From SIG440 sp045647905 (GTDB taxonomy: Bacteria; Bacillota; Clostridia; Monoglobales; Monoglobaceae): a stretch of 10,404 bases of DNA. Positions 1 to 6,385 of this stretch are shown piece after piece (positions within the stretch are counted from its first letter, which is position 1; every line of letters starts with the position of its first letter). The stretch spans positions 1 to 10,404 of the forward strand of contig JAZRMZ010000100.1 of assembly GCA_045647905.1 (NCBI GenBank), written 5' to 3'. The position numbers were made by a program, and so were the translations under genes. The notes under the pieces were generated by a model, which was not told where the DNA came from, ran no database searches, and was given only the letters and a program-made list of their open reading frames with translations.

Positions 1-354
1 ATTGCAAATTTTGCAATTGGAGTTGCATTTGTTTTGCCTGCTTCTTTAATCTACAAACGGCACAAATCAAAAAAGAGTGCTGTGGTTGGAATGATTATTG
101 GTGGGGTAACGATGGTTGTGCTCAGTTGTTTTATTAATGCTTACGTAATGCTGCCTGTTTATGGCGCAGCCTTCAAAATGCCAATTGATGCCATTATTTC
201 AATGGCGTCAAAAATAAATTCATCAATAGATACAATGGTTGAGTTTGTTTTATGGTGTGTTGCACCCTTCAATCTGGTAAAGGTAATTCTGGTGAATATA
301 ATAACAATTTTTATATACAAACCAATGAGCCCATTGCTCAAAATACATAATTGA
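1..354 (+). CDS. ribU: ECF transporter S component, riboflavin type (RibU/FmnP-like), 3' end only
   Basis: The reading frame is open from base 1 and ends at the TGA at 352-354, so only the C-terminal ~117 residues are present. The visible part has about three hydrophobic membrane segments. It carries the family-typical LPASLIYKR loop near the start, an N-A-Y-x-x-x-P-x-Y stretch in the middle, and PFNLVK followed by a last helix ending in YKPMSPLLK. RibU/FmnP S components bind riboflavin in the membrane and work with the shared EcfA/A'/T energy-coupling module. That module is not in this window. An FMN riboswitch would be expected upstream, but that region is outside the window. The next gene starts 14 bases downstream on the same strand, so the two are probably cotranscribed. 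The family call rests on remembered motif similarity; substrate specificity is inferred. Confidence 0.82.
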   Translation: MANFAIGVAFVLPASLIYKRHKSKKSAVVGMIIGGVTMVVLSCFINAYVMLPVYGAAFKMPIDAIISMASKINSSIDTMVEFVLWCVAPFNLVKVILVNIITIFIYKPMSPLLKIHN

Positions 355-368
355 AAGGAATGTTTATA

Positions 369-908
369 ATGAAAAAAATACTTTTTACAATGGTGATTGT
401 TCTTGGATTGGCTTTTTCGTTTACCGGTTGCGGTTCTGAGGAACAGCCGGCAAAGGAAAATCCTGATAATGCTGTTTCCGAAACGGAAAAAGCACCCTCG
501 GAAAAAGACGGTGAAGCTGAAGCTGTTGCCCCCGAAGCGCAGGAAGCTCCAAAGTCTGAGCCAATTGTTGAAGGTTCGGGAACATATGAAGAAATCACAC
601 AGGAAGAAGCAAAAGAGATTATGGACGACAAAGAAGAACCTGCTGTTGTTCTTGATGTGCGTTCCTTTGATGAATTCAATGCAGGTCACATAGACGGTGC
701 AATTTGCTTTCCGCTTGAATCTATTAACGATGAAACCCGTGCGGTTATTGAGCAGTTTATCCCCCGAAAAGACCAGACAATTCTCGTTTATGACAACGAC
801 CCCGAAAGAAGCAAAAAGGGTGCTCAGTTGATGGCTGATATTGGTTATTTGAATGTTAAAGAATTTGGTCAGCTGGATAATTGGGAATACGGAACGGTTG
901 AAGAATAA
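369..908 (+). CDS. Lipoprotein with rhodanese-like domain lacking the catalytic cysteine
   Basis: This is a 179-residue protein. I chose the ATG at 369 over upstream in-frame TTG/ATG codons because GAAAGGA (353-359) sits nine bases before it. Residues 1-20 are a lipoprotein signal peptide (MKK, hydrophobic core) with lipobox FTGC; Cys21 would be lipidated and the protein anchored outside the membrane. Residues 22-70 are a Glu/Ala/Pro-rich, probably disordered linker. Residues 73-179 form a rhodanese-like domain with canonical LDVRS (95-99) and GHIDGAI (106-112) motifs. The active-site loop, normally CRSGxRS, reads DNDPERS at 142-148. The catalytic Cys is therefore Asp142, and sulfur transfer is not expected. 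It lies 14 bases after the riboflavin transporter gene and probably shares its transcript. A binding or structural role is possible; the function is unknown. Confidence 0.85.
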   Translation: MKKILFTMVIVLGLAFSFTGCGSEEQPAKENPDNAVSETEKAPSEKDGEAEAVAPEAQEAPKSEPIVEGSGTYEEITQEEAKEIMDDKEEPAVVLDVRSFDEFNAGHIDGAICFPLESINDETRAVIEQFIPRKDQTILVYDNDPERSKKGAQLMADIGYLNVKEFGQLDNWEYGTVEE

Positions 909-936
909 AATCTTTTTTGAAATCAAAAAAAAGATA

Positions 937-965
937 TTGACAAAAAAGCTAAATTAAAGTATAAT
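937..965 (+). promoter_or_regulatory. Sigma-A-type promoter of dapA-lysA
   Basis: A perfect TTGACA (-35) lies at 937-942 and a perfect TATAAT (-10) at 960-965, separated by 17 bases. The predicted start of transcription is near 972, directly before the first helix of the lysine riboswitch at 975, as expected for a riboswitch leader. Confidence 0.92.
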
Positions 966-974
966 ATTCAAGAA

Positions 975-1132
975 GATAGAGGTGCGTTGTGTCATCAGTA
1001 CGCAAATTTTTATGCTTGCCAAAGCAGAATTTGCCGAAAGGGGCAGGCGCCGAAGACGGTTTACGGCAAAGAACCGATCTGGCGGACGGGAATAATATTT
1101 CGTACGTTGTCGCAGTAATGCGGAGGGCTATC
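975..1132 (+). ncRNA. Lysine riboswitch (L box) aptamer
   Basis: The leader carries hallmark conserved blocks of the lysine riboswitch: AGAGGTGCG (978-986), GGCGCCGAAG (1046-1055), the CTGGCGGACGGG region (1079-1090) and GGAGGGCTATC (1122-1132). The closing helix P1 is visible as GATAG (975-979) paired with CTATC (1128-1132). The L box binds L-lysine and lowers expression of lysine synthesis or uptake genes. It sits between a consensus promoter and dapA-lysA, and an intrinsic terminator follows at 1170-1199. The 3' strand of P1 plus two bases (CTATCAT, 1128-1134) can instead pair with the 5' arm of the terminator (ATGATAG, 1170-1176). This gives a transcriptional OFF switch when lysine is bound. 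Confidence 0.95.
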
Positions 1133-1169
1133 ATATTTGAATGTTGATTTACTGTTGATACGTTTATTT

Positions 1170-1199
1170 ATGATAGTTGATTTCAGCTATCATTTTTTT
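1170..1199 (+). terminator. Riboswitch-controlled intrinsic terminator ahead of dapA
   Basis: A 10-bp hairpin is formed by ATGATAGTTG (1170-1179) and CAGCTATCAT (1184-1193), with one G-U pair and the loop ATTT, followed by a run of seven T (1193-1199). Its 5' arm is the sequence that the alternative antiterminator pairing would sequester, so it is expected to form only when lysine holds the aptamer P1 helix closed. Confidence 0.9.
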
Positions 1200-1249
1200 G
1201 TGCCAACACATGGCGCATTTGCCAAAGTAATTGAAAAGGAGTTAAATTT

Positions 1250-2137
1250 ATGAAAAACACAGTTTTTACCGGTGTTGCAACAGCGATTGTTACACCTCTC
1301 AACGAAAAGGGAATTGATTATGAAGCCTTTGAAAGATTGATTGAATGGCAGATTCAGGAAGGAATTAATGCAATTGTTGTTGCAGGAACAACGGGCGAAG
1401 GTTCAACACTGACTGACGAAGAACACAAAAACGTTATAAAATTCGCCGTTGACAAAATTGCAGGACGTGTTCCCGTTATTGCCGGAACAGGTTCAAATGA
1501 CACGGCATATGCAATCGAACTTACAAAGTATGCCTGCGAAGTTGGAGCTGATGCAATGCTTGTTGTGACCCCTTATTACAACAAGGCAACCCAGAAGGGG
1601 TTGATTCAGTCCTTCACAGCAATTGCCGATGCAAGCACAAAGCCTGTTATCCTTTATAATGTTCCGAGCCGCACGGGCTGTAACCTTGAACCTGCAACCT
1701 GTGCAGAGCTTGCAAAGCATCCCAATATTGTGGGAATCAAGGAAGCAAGCGGAAATATTTCTCAGATTGCAAAAATCGCATCATTGGTTGGTGATGATAT
1801 GGATATTTATTCAGGCAACGATGACCAGATTGTTCCCATAATGTCACTTGGGGGCAAAGGTGTTATTTCGGTTCTGTCAAATATTCTCCCCAAAGAAACA
1901 GTTAAAATCTGTGATGAATATTTTGCAGGAAACATCAAGGCAAGTGCTGACCTTCAGCTCAAATACCTTGAACTTATTGATGCGCTGTTCTGTGAAGTTA
2001 ATCCCATTCCCGTAAAAGCGGCAACAGCAGCTATGGGTTACGGTGAGAATTACCTCAGACTGCCTTTGACACCTATGGACGAAGCAAAAATGCAGAATAT
2101 GTTCGGGTTGATGAAGGATTGTGGAATCGAGATTTAA
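1250..2137 (+). CDS. dapA: 4-hydroxy-tetrahydrodipicolinate synthase
   Basis: DapA is a cytoplasmic enzyme that condenses pyruvate with aspartate-4-semialdehyde, the committed step to diaminopimelate and lysine. The protein has 295 residues, the normal family length, as a single TIM barrel. Visible motifs are GTTGE (46-50; Thr47/Thr48), Tyr110, YNVPSRTG (136-143; Tyr136 and Arg141), the Schiff-base lysine Lys164 in GIKEASGN, and GKGVISVLSN (202-211). The ATG at 1250 is preceded by AAGGAG (1236-1241). By alignment to the E. coli enzyme, the lysine-contacting Glu84 is Tyr87 here, while His56 and Asn80 are kept as His59 and Asn83. Feedback inhibition may therefore be weak and control may lie mainly in the upstream lysine riboswitch (inference). 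It is followed 18 bases later by lysA in the same operon. Confidence 0.97.
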   Translation: MKNTVFTGVATAIVTPLNEKGIDYEAFERLIEWQIQEGINAIVVAGTTGEGSTLTDEEHKNVIKFAVDKIAGRVPVIAGTGSNDTAYAIELTKYACEVGADAMLVVTPYYNKATQKGLIQSFTAIADASTKPVILYNVPSRTGCNLEPATCAELAKHPNIVGIKEASGNISQIAKIASLVGDDMDIYSGNDDQIVPIMSLGGKGVISVLSNILPKETVKICDEYFAGNIKASADLQLKYLELIDALFCEVNPIPVKAATAAMGYGENYLRLPLTPMDEAKMQNMFGLMKDCGIEI

Positions 2138-2155
2138 GAACGAGAGGAAATATTG

Positions 2156-3454
2156 ATGATTTGTGATAACTTAGGAGTTGCCGAAAACGGACATCTTACC
2201 TTTGCGGGCAGAGATACTGTTGAACTGGCAAATAAATACGGCACCCCCCTTTATTTGATGGATGAGGAAAGAATCCGTTTAAATTGCAGAACATATCTTA
2301 AGGCTATGAAAGCAAGCTTTGGTAAAAATGCACTGCCCCTTTATGCAAGCAAGGCTGCATCTTTTAAGCAGGTTTACAGAATTGCAAAGGAAGAGAATAT
2401 AGGAATTGATGTTGTTTCCGCAGGTGAAATTTGTACTGCTGTGGCGGCAGGTTTTCCTATGGGAAAGGCATATTTTCACGGTAACAATAAAACTGATGCT
2501 GATATTGAATATGCAATAAAAAATGGTGTTGGCTGTTTTGTTGCAGACAACTTTGAGGAAATTGATGCAATTGACAGAATTTCAGCAGAGTTTGGTATTT
2601 GTTCAAAGATTTTAATCAGAATAACTCCCGGAATTGATCCCCATACCTATGATGAGGTTGCAACCGGAAAGGTTGATTCAAAATTTGGTTCAGCAATTGA
2701 AACAGGTGCCGCAGAAGAAATTACAAAATTTGCCCTTACAAAGAAGAATATTGACCTTTATGGTTTTCATTGTCATGTGGGTTCGCAGGTTTTTGATTCG
2801 GATGTATATTTCAAAACCTCGGATGTGATGCTTAAATTCATTGCAAAAATGGAAAAGGAAGAAGGCTTCAAAACAAGGGAATTGAATCTTGGCGGCGGTT
2901 ACGGTGTCCGCTATGTTGAATCTGACCCTGTTATTGATATTGCTGAAAACATTGCTCTTGTTGGAAAAATCCTTAAAGAAAAATGTGATGAACTTGGAAT
3001 AGCTGTTCCTGCAATCAGAATGGAACCCGGACGCTCCATTGTTGCAGATGCAGGTATGACACTTTATACCGTTGGAAGCGTTAAGCAAATTCCTGAATAC
3101 AGAAATTATGTTTCCGTTGACGGTGGAATGACTGATAATCCCCGATTTGCACTTTATAAATCAGATTACACGGTTCTGGTGGCAAACAAAATCAAAGAGG
3201 AAAGTGATTTTGAATGTAGCGTTGTGGGTCGTTGTTGTGAATGCGGTGATATTATTCAAGAGAACGTAAAGCTTCCGTCAAGCGTAAAACGTGGCGATAC
3301 TGTGGCAGTCCTGACAACGGGGGCTTACAACTATTCAATGGCATCAAATTACAACAGAGTTCCAAGACCGCCAATTGTTATGCTTGCAAAGGATAAGGAT
3401 TATATTGCGGTTCGCAGAGAAGCTCTTGAAGACATTATTTTGAATGACTTATAA
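2156..3454 (+). CDS. lysA: Diaminopimelate decarboxylase
   Basis: LysA is a PLP-dependent cytoplasmic enzyme that decarboxylates meso-diaminopimelate to L-lysine, the last step of the pathway. The protein has 432 residues. I chose the ATG at 2156 over the adjacent TTG because GAGAGG (2142-2147) is correctly spaced. It is a fold-type III decarboxylase. The PLP lysine is Lys66 in YASKAASF; FHCHVGS (204-210) and the glycine loop GGGYG (246-250) bind the cofactor phosphate; EPGRS (290-294) follows; the catalytic Cys361-Glu362 pair lies in CCECGD, where most relatives have CESGD; and TGAYNYSMASNYN (388-400) closes the active site. It is the second gene of the riboswitch-controlled dapA-lysA operon. 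The other DAP-pathway genes are not in the window. Confidence 0.96.
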   Translation: MICDNLGVAENGHLTFAGRDTVELANKYGTPLYLMDEERIRLNCRTYLKAMKASFGKNALPLYASKAASFKQVYRIAKEENIGIDVVSAGEICTAVAAGFPMGKAYFHGNNKTDADIEYAIKNGVGCFVADNFEEIDAIDRISAEFGICSKILIRITPGIDPHTYDEVATGKVDSKFGSAIETGAAEEITKFALTKKNIDLYGFHCHVGSQVFDSDVYFKTSDVMLKFIAKMEKEEGFKTRELNLGGGYGVRYVESDPVIDIAENIALVGKILKEKCDELGIAVPAIRMEPGRSIVADAGMTLYTVGSVKQIPEYRNYVSVDGGMTDNPRFALYKSDYTVLVANKIKEESDFECSVVGRCCECGDIIQENVKLPSSVKRGDTVAVLTTGAYNYSMASNYNRVPRPPIVMLAKDKDYIAVRREALEDIILNDL

Positions 3455-3463
3455 ATAGAATAT

Positions 3464-3526
3464 AAAGATTCTTCGCCTTTGGCTCAGAATTACGTCATCC
3501 TGAGCGTAGCCGAAGGATCTTTTTTT
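3464..3526 (+). repeat. REP-like imperfect palindrome after lysA, likely doubling as its terminator
   Basis: The arm at 3464-3487 pairs imperfectly with 3500-3520, and the 3' arm runs straight into a T tract (3520-3527). The right half (TCATCCTGAGCG, then AGCCGAAGGATCT, up to 3520) is close to a dispersed palindromic repeat that I remember from intergenic regions of many bacterial genomes, commonly in the form CCTGAGCGAAGCGAAGGATC. The left half is its degraded inverted copy, with mismatches such as T for C near 3470. Position just after the lysA stop and the T run suggest it ends the dapA-lysA transcript. Repeat status cannot be proven from one copy. Confidence 0.65.
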
Positions 3527-3572
3527 ATAAAAACTTTATTCCTCAATATTTGAGACAAAACCAATATAAAAC

Positions 3573-3606
3573 AAAGGACTAAGCTGAAATCTCGGCTTAG
3601 TCCTTT
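3573..3606 (-). terminator. Intrinsic terminator of the XRE-cupin-acyl-CoA synthetase gene
   Basis: A strong hairpin has a perfect 12-bp outer stem, AAAGGACTAAGC (3573-3584) with GCTTAGTCCTTT (3595-3606). Three more inner pairs include one G-U, and the loop is four bases. Read on the minus strand it lies five bases past the stop codon and is followed by a T-rich stretch (TTTGTTTTATATT), so it fits termination of the leftward gene. It may also block read-through from lysA. Confidence 0.85.
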
Positions 3607-3610
3607 AAAG

Positions 3611-5905
3611 TTATTTACTTACATTTTTTAAATCGTTATTTCTGATTTCAACACGGCGAACCTTACCGCTGATTGTTTTGGGGAGTTCATTCACAAAATC
3701 CACAATTCTTGGATATTTATAAGGTGCGGTGCGCGTTTTTACATATTCTTGAATTTCCTTTTTAAGTTCTTCGGTTCCAACGGTACCGTTTGTGAGAACA
3801 ATTGTTGCCTTTACAATCTGTCCGCGAACTTCATCTGGAACAGCCGTGATTGCGCATTCAAGAACATAAGGAAGTTCCATAATGACACTTTCAATTTCAA
3901 AGGGTCCGATTCTGTAGCCTGATGATTTGATTACGTCATCAATTCTGCCCACATACCAGAGATAACCGTCTTCATCCATGGTTGCCTGGTCGCCTGTGTG
4001 ATAATAGCCATCGTGCCATGCATCTTTGGTCTTTTCGTCGTCAAGATAGTAACCGGTAAACAAACCACAGGGAACATTTTCAGAAGTTCTTACACAGATT
4101 TCACCTGTGTCACCGGTCTTACACTCGTTTCCGTCGGGGTCAAGAACAACAACATCATAAAGAGGAGAAGGACGTCCCATTGAACCAATTTTGGGTGTTG
4201 TACCGACGAAGTTTGCAATTGAGAGGGTTGTTTCGGTTTGACCAAAACCTTCCATAATTTTCAGTCCTGTTGCCTTATAGAACTGGTTGAAAACTTCGGG
4301 ATTCAGGGCTTCGCCTGCTGTTGTTGCATACTGAATTGAAGACAAATCATATTTTGAAAGGTCTTCTTTGATGAAGAATCTGTACATTGTGGGAGGCGCA
4401 CAGAATGTTGTGATGTTATACTTTTTGAAAAGGGGAAGTATATCATCCGAATGGAATCTGTCAAAGTCGTATGTGAATATTCCTGCTTCGCAGAGCCATT
4501 GTCCGTAAAGCTTGCCCCAGAGTGCCTTACCCCAGCCCGTATCAGAAATTGTGAAGTGGAGTCCGTCAGGATTCACGTTGTGCCAGAACTTTGCTGTGGG
4601 ATAATGTCCCAATGCATATTTATATGAATGTGTTGCAATTCTGGGGTATCCGGTTGTTCCTGATGTGAAAATCATCAGCATGGGATCATTGCCGCAGGGA
4701 GTGTCGTCTTTACGATTAAAGTGTGTGCTGAAACGTTCAATGTCCTCGTTAAAGTCATACCAGCCATCTTTCTTTCCGCCAACAAGGAATTTGAGCATAT
4801 CGGGATATGCGGCTGCTGCTTTTTCAGCTTCGGCTGAAACATCGCCGTCTGCTGTGCAGACAATTGCTTTTACACCTGCAGCCTTATATCTGTATTCAAA
4901 GTCGTGTTCAACAAGCTGGTTTGTTGCTGGAATGGCAATTGCGCCTATTTTATGGAGGGCAAGCATACAGAACCAGAACTGATAATGACGTTTGAGAACA
5001 AGCATAACTGTGTCGCCCTTTTTGATTCCCATGGATTCAAAATAGTTCGCAACCTTGGCTGAATAACGCTTCATATCTTTGAATGTAAATGCGCGGTCTG
5101 TTTTGTCGTTTGCAACCCACATCATCGCAACCTTATTGGGATTTTTGTCGGCAATTGCATCAACGCAGTCAAATGCAAAGTTGAATTTGTCGTCGTTTTT
5201 GAAAGAAATTCCGTTGAATACGCCGTTTTCGTCAAGTGTTGTTTCAATAAAATTATCCGCAACGGTTTCTTTTGCTTCACGGGTGACAGGTTCGATTGAG
5301 GTTGAAACCTCATTTGTGTCGTTATAGAAGTCTTCACCTGTGGGGTTGAGAACAATTGCATTGAAAACACAGCCTTCGGGGCTTGTTGCAATCATTCCGT
5401 GAGGTGTTGAACTGTCATAGAAGATGGAGTCACCTTCATTGAGAACTTCGATATGTGAACCGACCTGAACTTTGAGTGTTCCACTGACAATAATATCAAT
5501 TTCCTGACCCTTGTGTGAACTGAGCTTTATGGGTGCAGTCTGTTCTTCCACGAGGAATGGAGCTTCAACCAGGAAGGGTTCTGCAAGCTTATTTTTGAAT
5601 TTTGGTGCAAGGTTGTTGTAAACAAAGCCCTTTTTGCGAACAATTTTTGCACCTTCACCTTTTCTTGTGACAGCGTAGGAGGTGAGAGTGGAGCTTGTTC
5701 CCTCAAGAATGTCAATAACTTCAACTTTGCAGGCTTTTGCACATTTATAAATAAACGTAAAGCTGAAATCAGTTTCGCCCTGTTCAAGAACAAGATAGTC
5801 CTCAAGAGAAACATCTGTGAGCTTTGCAAGCTCTGCCGGTGTGTAGCCTTTTGCTTCGCGCAGTTCTTTTATACGCTGAGCAACTTCTTTCAAATTGTAA
5901 TCCAT
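3611..5905 (-). CDS. XRE-type HTH + cupin + acyl-CoA synthetase (AMP-binding) fusion protein
   Basis: This 764-residue cytoplasmic protein has three parts. Residues 6-45 are an XRE-type helix-turn-helix. Residues ~125-187 are a small cupin (DIIVSGTLKVQVG, then GDSIFYDSSTPHGM). Residues ~245-755 are an ANL-superfamily adenylating enzyme. The ANL motifs are the P-loop TSGTTGYPR (414-422, Arg422 where Lys is usual), SDTGWGK (454-460, as in medium-chain ACSM-type enzymes), GFGQTET (553-559), YHTGD (635-639), GRIDDVIKSSGYRIGP (653-668) and the C-terminal catalytic lysine Lys748 in PKTISGK. The expected reaction is acid + ATP + CoA to acyl-CoA + AMP + PPi. The ATG at 5905 follows AAAGGGGAAAAC; in-frame extension upstream would run into the T-box terminator and is rejected. 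The gene has its own promoter, T-box and terminator, so it is monocistronic. The substrate is not readable from sequence; the T-box suggests an amino-acid-related carboxylic acid. Separate regulator and synthetase genes are the simpler arrangement. Confidence 0.9.
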   Translation of the reverse strand: MDYNLKEVAQRIKELREAKGYTPAELAKLTDVSLEDYLVLEQGETDFSFTFIYKCAKACKVEVIDILEGTSSTLTSYAVTRKGEGAKIVRKKGFVYNNLAPKFKNKLAEPFLVEAPFLVEEQTAPIKLSSHKGQEIDIIVSGTLKVQVGSHIEVLNEGDSIFYDSSTPHGMIATSPEGCVFNAIVLNPTGEDFYNDTNEVSTSIEPVTREAKETVADNFIETTLDENGVFNGISFKNDDKFNFAFDCVDAIADKNPNKVAMMWVANDKTDRAFTFKDMKRYSAKVANYFESMGIKKGDTVMLVLKRHYQFWFCMLALHKIGAIAIPATNQLVEHDFEYRYKAAGVKAIVCTADGDVSAEAEKAAAAYPDMLKFLVGGKKDGWYDFNEDIERFSTHFNRKDDTPCGNDPMLMIFTSGTTGYPRIATHSYKYALGHYPTAKFWHNVNPDGLHFTISDTGWGKALWGKLYGQWLCEAGIFTYDFDRFHSDDILPLFKKYNITTFCAPPTMYRFFIKEDLSKYDLSSIQYATTAGEALNPEVFNQFYKATGLKIMEGFGQTETTLSIANFVGTTPKIGSMGRPSPLYDVVVLDPDGNECKTGDTGEICVRTSENVPCGLFTGYYLDDEKTKDAWHDGYYHTGDQATMDEDGYLWYVGRIDDVIKSSGYRIGPFEIESVIMELPYVLECAITAVPDEVRGQIVKATIVLTNGTVGTEELKKEIQEYVKTRTAPYKYPRIVDFVNELPKTISGKVRRVEIRNNDLKNVSK

Positions 5906-5946
5906 TTTTGTTTTCCCCTTTCGGTAATAGTGTGAAGGAATGTCAC

Positions 5947-5987
5947 AAAAAAACAAACCCATCCCAAAGTTTCCTTTGAGACGGGTT
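5947..5987 (-). terminator. T-box attenuator terminator
   Basis: On the minus strand, AACCCGTCTCAAAG (5987-5974) pairs along all 14 positions, with two G-U pairs, with CTTTGGGATGGGTT (5969-5956) around a GAAA loop. A run of seven T (5953-5947) follows. It overlaps the CUCA needed for the antiterminator, so binding of uncharged tRNA should prevent it and allow transcription of the acyl-CoA synthetase gene. Confidence 0.93.
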
Positions 5988-6227
5988 ATAAAACTCGCGG
6001 TACCACTCAAATTACGAAAATAATTTCGTCACTCTGCAGGCTCAACCAAGCCCCTTGCGATAACGTTGCAATGCACGGGAATCGTCTACTTGCTGATTGC
6101 TTTCGGGATTCCAACTCGGAAGTGATGGGTCATTGAAAAACTCTGTTATTGGCTCGCAGCAACCGCCAACTCTCTCAAAACTCGGTAATTCGACCGTCTT
6201 CGTCATAGTTTTTTGTGATATTCAATT
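5947..6227 (-). ncRNA. T-box leader, specifier probably AUC (tRNA-Ile)
   Basis: The minus-strand leader carries the T-box core TGAGTGGTACCGCG (6009-5996), where the UGGU bulge would pair with a tRNA end ACCA. UGAG can pair with CUCA in the downstream terminator arm to form the antiterminator. Upstream is a Stem I with AGAGAG and a distal hairpin UUGGC/GCCAA. A kink-turn-like GA pair is formed by AUGAC on the left and CCGAG on the right. Helices GGUC/GACC and GAAG/CUUC flank the loop C-AUC-A, which places the specifier AUC at 6126-6124. AUC is isoleucine, and the UGGU bulge calls for discriminator A73, as tRNA-Ile has. Asp, His and Ser readings of neighbouring frames would need other discriminators; Pro (CCA) is not excluded by this test. 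A stem III-like GGCU/AGCC hairpin and ACGAAA/UUUCGU (6029-6014) precede the T-box. The T-box is certain; the specifier is moderately so. Confidence 0.93.
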
Positions 6228-6233
6228 GAAATT

Positions 6234-6262
6234 ATTATACACCCAGCTTTTTTATTTGTCAA
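6234..6262 (-). promoter_or_regulatory. Sigma-A-type promoter of the T-box/acyl-CoA synthetase unit
   Basis: On the minus strand a perfect TTGACA (6262-6257) and a perfect TATAAT (6239-6234) are 17 bases apart. The predicted start near 6227 leaves a leader of about 320 bases before the ATG at 5905, which contains the whole T-box. It separates this unit from the der-plsY-gpsA-flavin reductase operon upstream. Confidence 0.92.
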
Positions 6263-6385
6263 TAGTTTTCTGAAAAATTTTTAATCAACAATAATTTCTT
6301 TTTCCGCCTGAATAGTTTACATCTGCGTCATACCATTGTCGTCCAAGTTTTTGCGGAAGGAATCTTTCTATTGTAAAAATCTTAA

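Noticed and set aside
159..926. Long minus-strand open frame opposite the lipoprotein and transporter genes
   Set aside because: It is antisense to two well-supported genes, is low-complexity and rich in Phe, Cys and Arg, and has no family resemblance.
910..935. A/T inverted repeat after the lipoprotein gene as a terminator
   Set aside because: The arms are almost only A and T, unequal in length, and no T run follows. It leads directly into the -35 box of the dapA promoter.
4675..5829. Several minus- and plus-strand frames inside the acyl-CoA synthetase gene
   Set aside because: They are out-of-frame shadows of a protein with intact motifs along its whole length, and there is no sign of frameshift.
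5906..6010. In-frame N-terminal extension of the XRE-cupin-acyl-CoA synthetase
   Set aside because: The extension would translate the T-box core and terminator hairpin. The ATG at 5905 has a good ribosome binding site and starts a normal HTH domain.
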